Below the pieces are notes generated by a model. It did no database searches and was not told where the DNA came from. It was given only the letters and a program-made list of their open reading frames with translations. Position numbers and translations under genes: made by a program. This document shows positions 1 through 8,323 of a stretch of 16,531 nucleotides of DNA, in pieces. Source of the DNA: DASVEE01 sp036399695 (lineage in GTDB: Bacteria; Acidobacteriota; Thermoanaerobaculia; Gp7-AA8); the NCBI GenBank assembly GCA_036399695.1, contig DASWMP010000268.1, positions 1 through 16,531 on the forward strand, read 5' to 3'. Numbering within the stretch: position 1 is the first letter of the stretch; every line of letters begins with the position of its first letter.

Positions 1-26
1 GGGCACCCGCGGGCACGCTGGCATTC

Positions 27-73
27 AATGTGGGACAGACACTCTTGTCTGTCTGCGCCCGCAGGCGCCGGTT
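27..73 (-). repeat. REP-like hairpin element, extended form (left window edge)
   Basis: The core at 33-54 is a hairpin with stem GGACAGACA and loop CTCT; the last stem base is mismatched. It is followed by a second small hairpin, GCGCC-CGCA-GGCGC, then CGGTT. The whole 47-nt unit matches the reverse complement of 16477-16523 at 45 of 47 positions. The same core recurs at 8130, 8204, 8242, 8817 and 8873. It lies just downstream of the receptor gene on the minus strand and could also stop transcripts, although no T-tract follows. The element resembles REP sequences served by the RAYT at 8324. Confidence 0.85.
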
Positions 74-138
74 TCTAGGCCATCAGAGTGTGTGCGCTCC
101 GTTTTGAGACACCCTCCGTTCGCCACCGCACTCCGAGA

Positions 139-2121
139 CTACAACCCGTACCGCAACCCAATGCGCCACGCCCGCGGCTGTCCCAGCGTGATCACCGGAG
201 TGGCCCCCGCCTCTACGCGCCGGTCAAAAACGTTCTCCACCGCCAAAGTGGCCTCGACCCCACGGCCGATCCCGTGCGATACGAACACATCAGTCACGAA
301 GTACCCCCGCAGCGGCAGCTCGTTGAGATCATCATCGAACTGCATCGCGGACCAGCGGGACTGCACGCCGGCGCCGCGCCACTGCAGTTGCGCCGTGGCC
401 TGATGCCGCGGGACCTGCGGCAGGCGGCGGTTGCCGGTGGTGGCGTCGGTCCAGAGCCAGCCGGCGGAGAGGAGGAGATCGCGGATGCGCCAGGCGCCTT
501 CGAGCTCGGCGCCCTGGGAGCGCGACTGGCCGAGGTTGCGGCGCTGGCGGGTGATGAGCTCGGGCGTGGAGGAGAGCGTCACGTTGGCCACCGTGTCGGC
601 CGTCGTCATCCGGAAGAGCGTGAGCCGGGCGTTCCGAAAGCGGGTGCCGAGCTCGAACGCGGTGAGACGCTCGGCTCCGAGCTCTTCGTTCGCGAGCGTG
701 AGGACGTTGCCGACGCGGAAACCGCGATACAGCTCGTTGAGCGTCGGCGCGCGGAACGCCTGGTAGGCGGAGGCTGTGAAGGCGAGCGCGTCCGAGCGAT
801 GCCAGAGCACGGAGAGGCGCGGGCTCCAGGCCTCGGTGTTCCGCCAGGCGTCGTAACGGAGACCGCCGGTGATACTGACGTCGGGCGTAGCGAGGAAGAC
901 GTCCTCGACGAAGACGCCGGTGGTGCGTTGCCGTCCGCCGGAGACGACGCGCACCGGTGACGGACCGGCGAAGCGGAGCTCGTCGCTCTCGCCGGTGACG
1001 TGGCGCAGGTCGGCGCCGCCGATGAGCGCGTGGCGCGTGCCGAGGGTGCGCGTCCACTGCACGGTGCCACCGAGGGCCCGGGACGGGACGCGCTGGTCGA
1101 TCGTGAGGCGTTCGGTGGTGCGGTCGGCGGCGATGGCGGAGAACGTCTGCCGGTAATCCTGGTCGCTGCCGTAGGCCCGAACGGTAACGGTGCCGCCCAG
1201 CGCGGGCAGTTCGCCGCCGGCCGCGAGCTGGCGGATCGTCGTGTCGTTCACCTGCAGCCGCGTGCCGTTGTTGCGCAGCTCGCGGTACCAGGACGCGCGC
1301 AGGAAAGCGGACTCGCGTCCGAGGGTGGCGTCGATGGACGCGTGCCGGGAATCGGCGGCGACGTCGACGGCGCCGCGCGACGACGGCTCCACGAGGACGT
1401 AGCCGTCCGTCGTAAAGAGATCGGCGGCCAGGCTGCCGTGCCATGGGCCGCGCTCGCGGGCGATGAAGACGGAGGCGGAGCCGGTGGCGTTCGAGCCTCC
1501 GGAGACGTCCGCCACGACGGAGGTATCGCTGCGGCGGATGAACTGGATCACGCCGCCCATTGCGCCGCTGCCGTACAGATCGGAAGCGCCGCCGCGCAAC
1601 ACTTCGACGCGCGAGAGCGCCACCCGCGGCACCCGTCCCCAGTAGACCCAGCCGCCGAACGGATCGTTGAGGGGGATGCCGTCGTCGAGCACGAGCGCCC
1701 GCGACGCGCCGCTCGCCCCGATGCCGCGCAGCGAGACGCCCTGCGCCGTCGGATTGGCGACGCGGCTGCCGGAGCGGCGGAAGAGCGTGAAGCCGGGCAC
1801 CTGGCGCAGGGCATCGTCGGTGGTGGCGGCAGCAGTGGAGGCAAGCTCCTCGGCCGAGAGCACGACGATGCTGGAGGGGGTATCGGAGACGCGGGTCTCG
1901 GTGCGCGTGGCCGTGACGGTGACTGTCTCCTGGGTTTGCGCCGCGAGAGGCAGCGCCAGGAACAGGAGCGCCAGCGCCACCAGTGCACGATGGGACAGAT
2001 GGGACCTATGAACCCCACGGCGCGCATCGGAGCGGGCCGGCACATCAGCAGGCGCCATAGGTGCCATGGGTCCCATCTGTCCTATCGGTCCCATGGGTCC
2101 GATCGCTCTCACATCTCTCAT
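139..2121 (-). CDS. TonB-dependent outer-membrane receptor
   Basis: A 660-aa outer-membrane receptor for TonB-energised uptake; the substrate is unknown. A hydrophobic signal segment (about residues 46-61, ending LPLAAQ) is followed by a TonB-box-like ETVTVTATR (65-73). A plug domain comes next, with ELASTAAATTDDALRQVPGF, SLRGIGASGASRALVLDDG, IPLNDPFGG and VEVLRGGASDLYGSGAMGG. The remainder is a beta-barrel with ITGGLRYD, the FRAPTLNELYRGFR and AENVFDRR motifs of BtuB/siderophore-type receptors, and the final strand WRIGLRYGL. The length is normal for the family. The reading frame stays open far upstream, but that part is antisense to the hydrolase gene, so the ATG at 2121 was chosen. The first ~45 residues, including GPMGPIGQMGPMAPMAP, are unusually long for a signal n-region and come from a 9-bp repeat. 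The true start is therefore uncertain. The gene is divergent from the hydrolase operon. Confidence 0.93.
   Translation of the reverse strand: MRDVRAIGPMGPIGQMGPMAPMAPADVPARSDARRGVHRSHLSHRALVALALLFLALPLAAQTQETVTVTATRTETRVSDTPSSIVVLSAEELASTAAATTDDALRQVPGFTLFRRSGSRVANPTAQGVSLRGIGASGASRALVLDDGIPLNDPFGGWVYWGRVPRVALSRVEVLRGGASDLYGSGAMGGVIQFIRRSDTSVVADVSGGSNATGSASVFIARERGPWHGSLAADLFTTDGYVLVEPSSRGAVDVAADSRHASIDATLGRESAFLRASWYRELRNNGTRLQVNDTTIRQLAAGGELPALGGTVTVRAYGSDQDYRQTFSAIAADRTTERLTIDQRVPSRALGGTVQWTRTLGTRHALIGGADLRHVTGESDELRFAGPSPVRVVSGGRQRTTGVFVEDVFLATPDVSITGGLRYDAWRNTEAWSPRLSVLWHRSDALAFTASAYQAFRAPTLNELYRGFRVGNVLTLANEELGAERLTAFELGTRFRNARLTLFRMTTADTVANVTLSSTPELITRQRRNLGQSRSQGAELEGAWRIRDLLLSAGWLWTDATTGNRRLPQVPRHQATAQLQWRGAGVQSRWSAMQFDDDLNELPLRGYFVTDVFVSHGIGRGVEATLAVENVFDRRVEAGATPVITLGQPRAWRIGLRYGL
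1989..2105. repeat. 9-bp periodic repeat in inverted arrangement
   Basis: The left array (1989-2010) has units GATGGGACA, GATGGGACC and TATG. The right array (2056-2105) has inverted units CATAGGTGC, CATGGGTCC, CATCTGTCC, TATCGGTCC and CATGGGTCC. A spacer of about 45 nt separates them. The arrays lie inside the 5' end of the receptor reading frame. Because the unit is three codons long, it is translated without a frameshift. Confidence 0.8.
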
Positions 2122-2228
2122 CACGCGCACACGGCACGCAAGCGTCCTGCCGGGCGGGCGCGGCACGGTCTGGTGAACTTCCCCCGCTCCGGAACCGCCG
2201 AAACGAATCTTCGCGCCTCCTGAACCGT

Positions 2229-2234
2229 TAAAAT
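2229..2234 (+). promoter_or_regulatory. candidate -10 box for the hydrolase operon
   Basis: TAAAAT, preceded by GT, sits 13 nt upstream of the hydrolase ATG at 2248. This implies an untranslated leader of only about 6 nt. No Shine-Dalgarno sequence is seen before that ATG and no clear -35 box is visible. Confidence 0.4.
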
Positions 2235-2247
2235 CATCAGCACGGTC

Positions 2248-3261
2248 ATGTCCACGGTCGACTTTTCTCCCGCCTGGTTCCTCCCCGGTCCGCACGCGCA
2301 GACCGTCTGGGGGCGCCTTGCGCGCAGCCGGCGCCTGGTGAAGTTCAGCCGGGAGGCGCTCCCGACGCCCGATGGCGACGAGTTGCTCCTCGATCACCTC
2401 GACCTCGGCATCACCCCTCAGCAGTCGGGCGTTCATTTCGTCCTGCTGCACGGCCTCGAGGGCAGCTCCTACTCCGTCTACATGCAGGGCATCCTGGCCG
2501 TGATCGCCCGCCATGGGCACACGGCCACGGCGATGAACTTCCGCTCCTGCGCCCGCGAACCGCAGAACATGCTGCGGATGGTCCCGAACAAGCGCCCCCG
2601 CTTCTACCATTCGGGCGAAACGACCGACTTCGACTTTGCCGTGCGCACGCTCGCCGCGCGCATGCCGGGCGTCCCGATCATCGCCTTCGGCGCCTCGCTC
2701 GGCGGCAACGTGCTGCTCAAGTGGCTGGGCGAGCACCCCGACCAGCAGGTCGTCGACGCCGCGGCCACGCTCTCCGTGCCGTACGACCTCGGCGCCGGCT
2801 CGGCCCATCTGGAGACGACTGCCGCCGGACGCTTCTACGTCCGCAGCTTCCTCTCGACGCTCAAGCCGAAGGTCGAGCGCGTCACGACGCTCTTCCCCGG
2901 CCTGCCGGTCGATCTCGAGGCCGTCCGCCGCGCCCGCACGTTCCGCCAGTTCGACGACGCCGCCACCGGACCGCTGCACGGCTTCAACGGCGCCGACGAT
3001 TACTACACCCGTTCGAGCTCGATCCATTACCTCGGCGCCATCACGACGCCGGTGCTCGCGCTGGCCGCGGAAGACGATCCGTTCGTCCCCAGCGGCGTGC
3101 TGCCGCGGGCCAAAGCGGCCGCGTCGTCCGCGGTCGACTTCCGGACGACGCCGACCGGCGGCCACGTCGGCTTCATCACCGGCAGCGCGCCGTGGAAGTG
3201 CCGCTACTGGGCTGAAGAGCTGGTGGTGGAGTGGCTGCGCGACAAAGGCGTGCGGGCGTGA
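2248..3261 (+). CDS. YheT-family alpha/beta hydrolase
   Basis: A 337-aa cytoplasmic serine hydrolase of the YheT/ABHD1-3 family. Members are carboxylesterase- or lipase-like, and their physiological substrates are mostly unknown. The family opening FLPGPHAQTVWGRLARSRR is present, then the oxyanion region LLHGLEGSSYSVYMQGI and the family-typical NFRSCAREPQ. The nucleophile elbow is GASLGGN with Ser150. The acid is in EDDPF (Asp276 or Asp277) and the catalytic histidine is His306 in GGHVGF, so the triad is complete and in the expected order. The length is normal. The ATG at 2248 fits the family N-terminus. The stop codon overlaps the GTG of the next gene, so the two are probably translated together. 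There is no signal peptide. Confidence 0.92.
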   Translation: MSTVDFSPAWFLPGPHAQTVWGRLARSRRLVKFSREALPTPDGDELLLDHLDLGITPQQSGVHFVLLHGLEGSSYSVYMQGILAVIARHGHTATAMNFRSCAREPQNMLRMVPNKRPRFYHSGETTDFDFAVRTLAARMPGVPIIAFGASLGGNVLLKWLGEHPDQQVVDAAATLSVPYDLGAGSAHLETTAAGRFYVRSFLSTLKPKVERVTTLFPGLPVDLEAVRRARTFRQFDDAATGPLHGFNGADDYYTRSSSIHYLGAITTPVLALAAEDDPFVPSGVLPRAKAAASSAVDFRTTPTGGHVGFITGSAPWKCRYWAEELVVEWLRDKGVRA

Positions 3262-5489
3262 CGCCGCGCCAGCGGGAAATCCTCCTCTCCGTTTTCGCGG
3301 CGCTGTGGGGGCTGGCGATCGGCCTCGCGCTCTCCCCCGTCTGGCAGCGTCCCGCCCCGCCCGGCCAGCTACCGGGCTTCGCCACGCTGCACAACCTCGA
3401 CGCGCATGCGCCGATGCGCTTCTTTGCCGGGCTGCTGATCCTCCCGATCGTCATGCCGCTCCTCCTGCGGCCGCTCTTCAGGCGCATGGAAGACGCGCAG
3501 CCGTGGGCCCGCAACGCCGTCATCGGGGCGATGCTGTTCGCCGTCTGGATCGCGGCGGCGACGCGGGCGATTCTCTGGACCGTCATCCCCGCGGCCCTCG
3601 CCATCGCCGTCTTCTTCGCGCTGCGCCGGGTGGCGATGCGCTTCACGCGGCACGACCTGATCCTGCTGCCGGCGTTCCTCACGACGTTCATGGCGTTGAT
3701 CGACGTCGGCGTCGGAGGGATGGAGGGGGTGGTCACCTACGCGCTGGCGATCGTCATGGCGGTGCGTCTCGCCGTCGGCTTCCTGCGGCTGCCGCTCGCG
3801 CCGGCCTTCGCCTTCCTCGCCGCCGCACCGCTCGGCCTCCTCCTGCAGACGAGTCTCTTCACGCGCCAGGTCCGCCATCTCGGCTGGCCGACGCTCGCCG
3901 CCGTCATCGTCACGCCCTTCATTCTCCGGTTCCTGCTCCGCAACCGGCGGCACGCAATGCTGCTGCTCGCGTTCGTCGCCTATCCGGTGATCGCCTGGAG
4001 CTACGTGGACGCGACGAGCCTCAGCACCGCGGAGGGACGCAGCCGCATCAACTTCTTCGAGGACGGCCACTCGCTGCTGCCGGCCTCCGAGTACCTGCGC
4101 GGCGAGCGCGCCTACCGCGACATCCTGCCGGGCCACGGCCTCATCGAGGACGGCCTGCTCGATTACGTGACGATGAGCATCACGGACGACACGGCCGGCA
4201 AGGCGATGCGCGGCCGCAAGGTGGCCGGGCAGTTCAACGCCGTGGCCGTCTATGCCGTCGGTGCCGCGCTCACCGGCGCGCCGGAAGCCGGGATGCTGGC
4301 GCTGTTCCTCGGCCTGATGACCGACACGGCCACGCCGGTCTTTCGCGTCCTGCCGGCGCTCGTCACGCTCGCGCTGATCATCGCCGCGGTGCGCCGCCGC
4401 CGTCCGCGGCTGCTGACGTACGCCGGCTTCGCCAGCGTGATCGTCGGCCTGACGAGCCTCGACTTCGCGGCGTATACGTTCGTGACGCTGGTCGTGGCCA
4501 CGCTGCGCTTCGGCACGATGCGCAAGCGCGCGCTCCGGTCGATGCTCATCGGCTGCTGCGCCGCGGCGGTGCCGCTGTTCGCGTCGTTCGCGGTGCTCGG
4601 CATCCTCGACGATTTCGTCGCCGGCACGTTCCGGGAGGTCCTCTCGCTAGGCCCGGTCTATTCGCTGACGATGTTCGTCGTGCCCGGCCCGTTCTCCGCC
4701 CGCCCCGGCTTCCCCGACGTCCTGCCGGCGATCTTCCAACTGCAGGCCATCCGCGAAATGATCTGGTTCGCGGCCGTGCTGTTCCTCGGGTCGCTCATCA
4801 CGCGCCGGATGAAACGGCGCACCGAGCCGCTACTGATGCTCGCACTCTGGATCGCGCTCTCCGGCGTCTCGTACGTCGAGCGCCATCACCTCTACTTCGA
4901 GTTCGTGATCGGCTGCGCGCTCGTCGCGCTGCTCTGGCTGCTCGTGCGCCGCCGCAGCATCCTCGCGACTTCGCTCGCCTGCATCCTCGCCGTGGCCCTC
5001 GCGGCGCTGGCCATGCCGACCGCGCACCTCTCGGTCGTGGCGTACATCCGCAACGTACGCGGGCCGATCGACGACAACTACATCGCCATGGACCAGCTCC
5101 CCCGCGCCCGCGGCGCCCTCTTCAACACCGCGGACGTGGCCCTGGTCTCGACGGTCCAGCGCTACGCCGACACCCGCCTCGCCCCGAACGAGACGTTCTT
5201 CGACTTTACGAACCGGGGGATGCTCTACTTCCTCCTCGACCGCGACTGCCCCATCCGCCAGTACGAGGTGGCCTTCTACGAGCCCGAAGCCCGCCAGCGC
5301 GCCGTCATCGCCGCCCTCGAGCGCCAACCCCACGTCCGCGCCGCCCTGGTCCCCCCACCCGAAAACGACCGCACGCAGGTAGACGGCGTCCCCAACCAGC
5401 TCCGCGCCCCCCTGGTCTGGCAGTGGCTCGAACAGAACTTCGAGCCGGAACTGCAGGAAGGGGAGGTGGTGATGTGGCGGAGGAAGTAG
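3258..5489 (+). CDS. large polytopic membrane protein, possible GT-C-like glycosyltransferase
   Basis: A 743-aa integral membrane protein with well over ten hydrophobic helices. The first is near residues 7-27 (LLSVFAALWGLAIGLAL). A polar central loop contains NFFEDGHSLLPASEYLRG (from Asn265; Glu268, Asp269) and YRDILPGHGLIEDG. More helices follow, then a soluble C-terminal part of about 130 residues with RYADTRLAPNETFFDFTNRG and a C-terminal WRRK. Acidic residues in a loop after the early helices and a soluble tail recall GT-C glycosyltransferases using lipid-linked sugars, but I do not recognise a named family. The GTG at 3258 was chosen because it gives a GTGA overlap with the hydrolase stop. 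An in-frame GTG at 3231 lies inside the hydrolase and is less likely. No sugar-nucleotide or export genes lie nearby to support the guess. Confidence 0.85.
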   Translation: MTPRQREILLSVFAALWGLAIGLALSPVWQRPAPPGQLPGFATLHNLDAHAPMRFFAGLLILPIVMPLLLRPLFRRMEDAQPWARNAVIGAMLFAVWIAAATRAILWTVIPAALAIAVFFALRRVAMRFTRHDLILLPAFLTTFMALIDVGVGGMEGVVTYALAIVMAVRLAVGFLRLPLAPAFAFLAAAPLGLLLQTSLFTRQVRHLGWPTLAAVIVTPFILRFLLRNRRHAMLLLAFVAYPVIAWSYVDATSLSTAEGRSRINFFEDGHSLLPASEYLRGERAYRDILPGHGLIEDGLLDYVTMSITDDTAGKAMRGRKVAGQFNAVAVYAVGAALTGAPEAGMLALFLGLMTDTATPVFRVLPALVTLALIIAAVRRRRPRLLTYAGFASVIVGLTSLDFAAYTFVTLVVATLRFGTMRKRALRSMLIGCCAAAVPLFASFAVLGILDDFVAGTFREVLSLGPVYSLTMFVVPGPFSARPGFPDVLPAIFQLQAIREMIWFAAVLFLGSLITRRMKRRTEPLLMLALWIALSGVSYVERHHLYFEFVIGCALVALLWLLVRRRSILATSLACILAVALAALAMPTAHLSVVAYIRNVRGPIDDNYIAMDQLPRARGALFNTADVALVSTVQRYADTRLAPNETFFDFTNRGMLYFLLDRDCPIRQYEVAFYEPEARQRAVIAALERQPHVRAALVPPPENDRTQVDGVPNQLRAPLVWQWLEQNFEPELQEGEVVMWRRK

Positions 5490-5510
5490 GCGGGTGAGAA
5501 GCATGGGGGG

Positions 5511-5573
5511 GTTGGTTTTTGGTTTTTGGTTTTTCGGTCCCCACCAACAACCAAAAACCAACAACCAAAAACC
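5511..5573. repeat. GGTTTTT heptamer repeat, inverted hairpin array
   Basis: The left array has three GGTTTTT units (5514-5534). The right array (from about 5544 to 5573), read on the minus strand, alternates GGTTTTT and GGTTGTT. The spacer is about 10 nt (CGGTCCCCACC). The array fills the gap between the membrane-protein stop and the E1 gene. It could fold into a long hairpin and end the upstream transcript. No coding sense is apparent. Confidence 0.85.
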
Positions 5574-5628
5574 AGACTCGCACCGGTCCACGCACCAGCC
5601 ACTGACCACCAGCCCCGGCTCCCCCGTT

Positions 5629-5637
5629 TGATACGAT
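5629..5637 (+). promoter_or_regulatory. extended -10 promoter box of the E1 gene
   Basis: TGATACGAT has the TGN extension followed by TACGAT. It ends 6 nt before the ATG at 5644. The intervening bases are all C, with no room for a Shine-Dalgarno sequence. Transcription would start at or next to the A of the start codon, giving a leaderless mRNA. No convincing -35 box is seen, as expected for an extended -10 promoter. Confidence 0.5.
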
Positions 5638-5643
5638 CCCCCC

Positions 5644-8109
5644 ATGACCACCACGGAGACCCCGACCGAGACGCGCGCCGGCCTGCTGGCGCGATTTGCT
5701 GCCTTCATCGCCGAGAGGCATCCCTTTGCGCTGCGGCCGGCGCTGAGGGCGATGGAGCAGGTGATCGGCGAGCGTGGTGAGTCGGACCTGGACGGGCTGC
5801 GCGAGCCGCTGCGCCGGGCACTCGAGCCGGTGCTCGCCGACGCGCTTTCTCCCGACTCCGTCATCACGAACGTTCCGGAAACCACCCCGCGCGTGAGCGT
5901 CAGCGAGCGCCTCTACCACGCCGTCCGCGAAGTGGTCGACGCCTGCGACGGCTTCGTCCGCCGCGAAGCCATCGCCGCCACCATAACAGACGACGAGAAG
6001 CGCCAGATGCTGCGAGGCATGCTCCTCACCCGCGCCACCGATAACCGTCTCAAACAGTTCTTCACCGGCGGGGAGGTCCGCTGGGGCAACACCTCGTTCC
6101 AGGGGAAAGGCTTCCGCTCCCTCGGCCAGGAAGCGATCTACGCCGCACCGCTCCGCCTCCGCAAGGGTCCGGACGGCGACGTCATCTCCCCGATGATCCG
6201 CGACCTCGGCGCCGTCATCGCCATGCACGACTCTCCCGACACCGTGCGCATGGTGCTGAACGCGCAGATGGGCAAAGCAGGCGTGCCGATGAACGGCAAG
6301 GACCTGCACGTCGGCGACTGGGCCCACGGCGTCTTCCCGGCGATGGCGCCGCTCGGCAGCCCCGCGCTGACGATGGCCGGCGTGGCCATGGCCTTCGCCC
6401 TCGACCACAGCGACCGCATCGCCGTCAGCTTCATCGGCGAAGGCGCGACCTCCCTCGGCGAATGGCACGAGGCCATCAACGCCTGCGCCGCGCGCAAGCT
6501 CCCGGCGATCTTCTGCATCCAGAACAACCAGACCGCGCTCTCGACGCCGGTGCGCGACAACTCCGCCGTGCGCGTCTTCGCCGACAAAGCGCTCGGCTAC
6601 GGCATCCCCGCCATCACCATCGACGGCACCGATCCCGAAGCCATCGCCACCGCCTTCGCCTGGGCCGCCGAGCGGGCCCGCGCCGGCCTCGGCACGACGC
6701 TCATCGAGCTCGTAGCCATGCGCATGTGCGGCCACGCCCATCACGACGACATGCTCTACCTCGGCAAGGATCCGCAGACGTCGTGGACCTACCCGGCGCT
6801 GCTCGAATCCGGCTACGCCGATGCCGAGACGTACGAGTTCTGGCGCGCCCGCGATCCCATCGCCACCTACGCCGCCAGGCTCGGCCTCGGCTCCGAAGAG
6901 CTCGACGCGATGAAGCGCGAAGTCGAAGCCCTCGTCGAAGCCGAAGCACGCACAGTCATCAACGCCCCCTGGCCCGAAGCGGCCGACGCCGGCGCGGACG
7001 TGTTCGCGAACGAGCCGCGCCGCGCGCACGTCGAAGTGCTGGACGAGGACTGGCGCCGTGCAGCCTCGGCCAACGTCGAGCTGCCGCCGGTCGAAGAGGC
7101 GCCGCCGTTCGACGCGCGCGGTAAGACGTTCCTCGAAGCCGTGATGCTCGGCGTCGGCGACGCACTGCGCAACGATCCGCGCACGTTCGTCTACGGCGAG
7201 GACGTCGGCGGCAAGTACGGCAACGCCTTCCTCCTCCTCCGCCCGCTGCTCAAAGACTTCGGCGACCGGATGATCAACTCCATCCTGTCCGAAGGGGCGA
7301 CCATCGGCGTCTGCATCGGCGCCGCCCTCGCGGGCAAGCGGCCGATCGGCGAGATCCAGTTCAACGACTTCGTCGCCAGCGGCTTCAACATGCTCGTCAA
7401 CAACGCCGCGAAGCTCCGCTACCGCTGGGGCGGCCTGGCCGGCGAGGGAGCGCCCTTCGTCCTGCGCATGCCGTGGGGCGGCCTGCGCCACGCCGGCCCG
7501 TACCACTCGCAGAACACCGAGGCCTGGTTCTACCGCACACCCGGGCTGAAGATCGTGGCCCCGTCGACCCCGCACGATGCCCGTGCCCTCATGGCCGCCG
7601 CGGTCGCCGATCCCGACCCGGTCCTCTACTACGAGCACATCGCCCTCTACCGGGACCCGAAGATCAAACAGGCCCTCACCGACGAGGCGCCAACCCCGAT
7701 CCCGCTCGGCAAAGCCGCCCTCCGCCGCGCCGGCTCGTCGCTGGCCATCATCTCCTACGGCGCCTACGTCCACACAGCCATGCGCGTGGCCGCCAAACTC
7801 GCCGAAGACGGCCACCAATGCGCCGTCCTCGACCTCCGCTCGCTCGTCCCCCTGGACCGCGAAGCCGTGCTCGCCGTCGCCCGCCACTGCAACCGCGTCC
7901 TCATCGTCCACGAAGACACCCGCACCGGCAGCATCGGCGAATCCATCGCCGCCATCATCCAGGAGGAAGCGTTCGAGTACCTCGACGCCCCGGTACGAGT
8001 GCTCGGCGCGCTGGACACCCCGGTGCCGTACTCACCATCTCTCGAAGAGGTGTTCCTCGTCAGCGAAGAGCAGGTCGAGAAGGCCGCGCGGTTGCTGGTG
8101 GCGTATTGA
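5644..8109 (+). CDS. 2-oxoacid dehydrogenase E1, fused alpha-beta chain
   Basis: An 821-aa thiamine-diphosphate E1 enzyme with both subunits in one chain. It would decarboxylate a 2-oxoacid and pass the acyl group to a lipoyl E2; the branched-chain type is likeliest. Residues 1-110 form an unusual N-terminal extension. The E1alpha part has KGFRSLGQEAIYAAPLRL, the diphosphate/Mg motif GEGATSLGEWHEAINA (from Gly265) through NNQTALST, and MCGHAHHDDMLYLGK, comparable to the GHSTSDD region of branched-chain E1alpha. The E1beta part begins near Lys494 (KTFLEAVMLGVGDAL) and has YGEDVGGKYG, ILSEGATIGVCIGAALAG, PIGEIQFNDF and YYEHIALYR. No E2 or E3 gene is adjacent, so those components must come from elsewhere. 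The single ATG at 5644 has a -10-like box only 6 nt upstream. The stop codon overlaps the first base pairs of a repeat arm. Confidence 0.93.
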   Translation: MTTTETPTETRAGLLARFAAFIAERHPFALRPALRAMEQVIGERGESDLDGLREPLRRALEPVLADALSPDSVITNVPETTPRVSVSERLYHAVREVVDACDGFVRREAIAATITDDEKRQMLRGMLLTRATDNRLKQFFTGGEVRWGNTSFQGKGFRSLGQEAIYAAPLRLRKGPDGDVISPMIRDLGAVIAMHDSPDTVRMVLNAQMGKAGVPMNGKDLHVGDWAHGVFPAMAPLGSPALTMAGVAMAFALDHSDRIAVSFIGEGATSLGEWHEAINACAARKLPAIFCIQNNQTALSTPVRDNSAVRVFADKALGYGIPAITIDGTDPEAIATAFAWAAERARAGLGTTLIELVAMRMCGHAHHDDMLYLGKDPQTSWTYPALLESGYADAETYEFWRARDPIATYAARLGLGSEELDAMKREVEALVEAEARTVINAPWPEAADAGADVFANEPRRAHVEVLDEDWRRAASANVELPPVEEAPPFDARGKTFLEAVMLGVGDALRNDPRTFVYGEDVGGKYGNAFLLLRPLLKDFGDRMINSILSEGATIGVCIGAALAGKRPIGEIQFNDFVASGFNMLVNNAAKLRYRWGGLAGEGAPFVLRMPWGGLRHAGPYHSQNTEAWFYRTPGLKIVAPSTPHDARALMAAAVADPDPVLYYEHIALYRDPKIKQALTDEAPTPIPLGKAALRRAGSSLAIISYGAYVHTAMRVAAKLAEDGHQCAVLDLRSLVPLDREAVLAVARHCNRVLIVHEDTRTGSIGESIAAIIQEEAFEYLDAPVRVLGALDTPVPYSPSLEEVFLVSEEQVEKAARLLVAY

Positions 8110-8285
8110 GTCTACGGCTGGGAGAAACCGGACAGACAAGAGTGTCTGTCCTACATTTAAAGGCTCGAGTTTGCTGACAGCATTCTTGTTAGGGTTCTAT
8201 GTGGGACAGACACTCTTGTCTGTCGGACAGGGCATGATGTGGGACAGACACTCCTGTCTGTCCGGCCTCTCCAAACCGTAGACTC
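8108..8285. repeat. compound inverted repeat with three REP-like hairpins
   Basis: The left arm 8108-8156 and the right arm 8237-8285 are inverted 49-nt copies identical at 43 positions. Each has GAGTCTACGG at its outer end, then the hairpin core (8130-8151 and 8242-8263), then ACAT facing inward. A third core, in the orientation of the right arm, sits between them at 8204-8225. GACAGCATTCTTGT at 8176-8189 may be a decayed fourth copy. The left arm starts inside the TGA stop of the E1 gene. The array fills most of the space before the RAYT. Confidence 0.9.
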
Positions 8286-8323
8286 TCGCTATCCGCCACT
8301 CACTCCGAGGGAAACTCCCTCCG

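Noticed and set aside
1989..2105. CRISPR array
   Set aside because: Units are 9 bp and contiguous with no unique spacers, and there are no cas genes.
88..2223. Long plus-strand open frames (88-960 and 1000-2223)
   Set aside because: They are antisense to the receptor gene, low in hydrophobic order, rich in Arg/Gly/Ala/Glu and without any motif: GC-rich shadow frames.
2122..3165. Upstream extension of the receptor frame to 3165
   Set aside because: The added 348 residues are antisense to the YheT hydrolase and precede the signal peptide, so they cannot be part of an exported receptor.
2636..5497. 953-aa plus-strand open frame
   Set aside because: It overlaps two well-supported genes in another frame and is mostly Arg/Pro/Ala without motifs.
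5305..7911. 868-aa minus-strand open frame
   Set aside because: It runs antisense through the E1 gene and the repeat at 5511. Its composition is shadow-like (HAHG, VEGDV, ADEAV runs) and no domain is visible, while the plus strand carries a clear enzyme.
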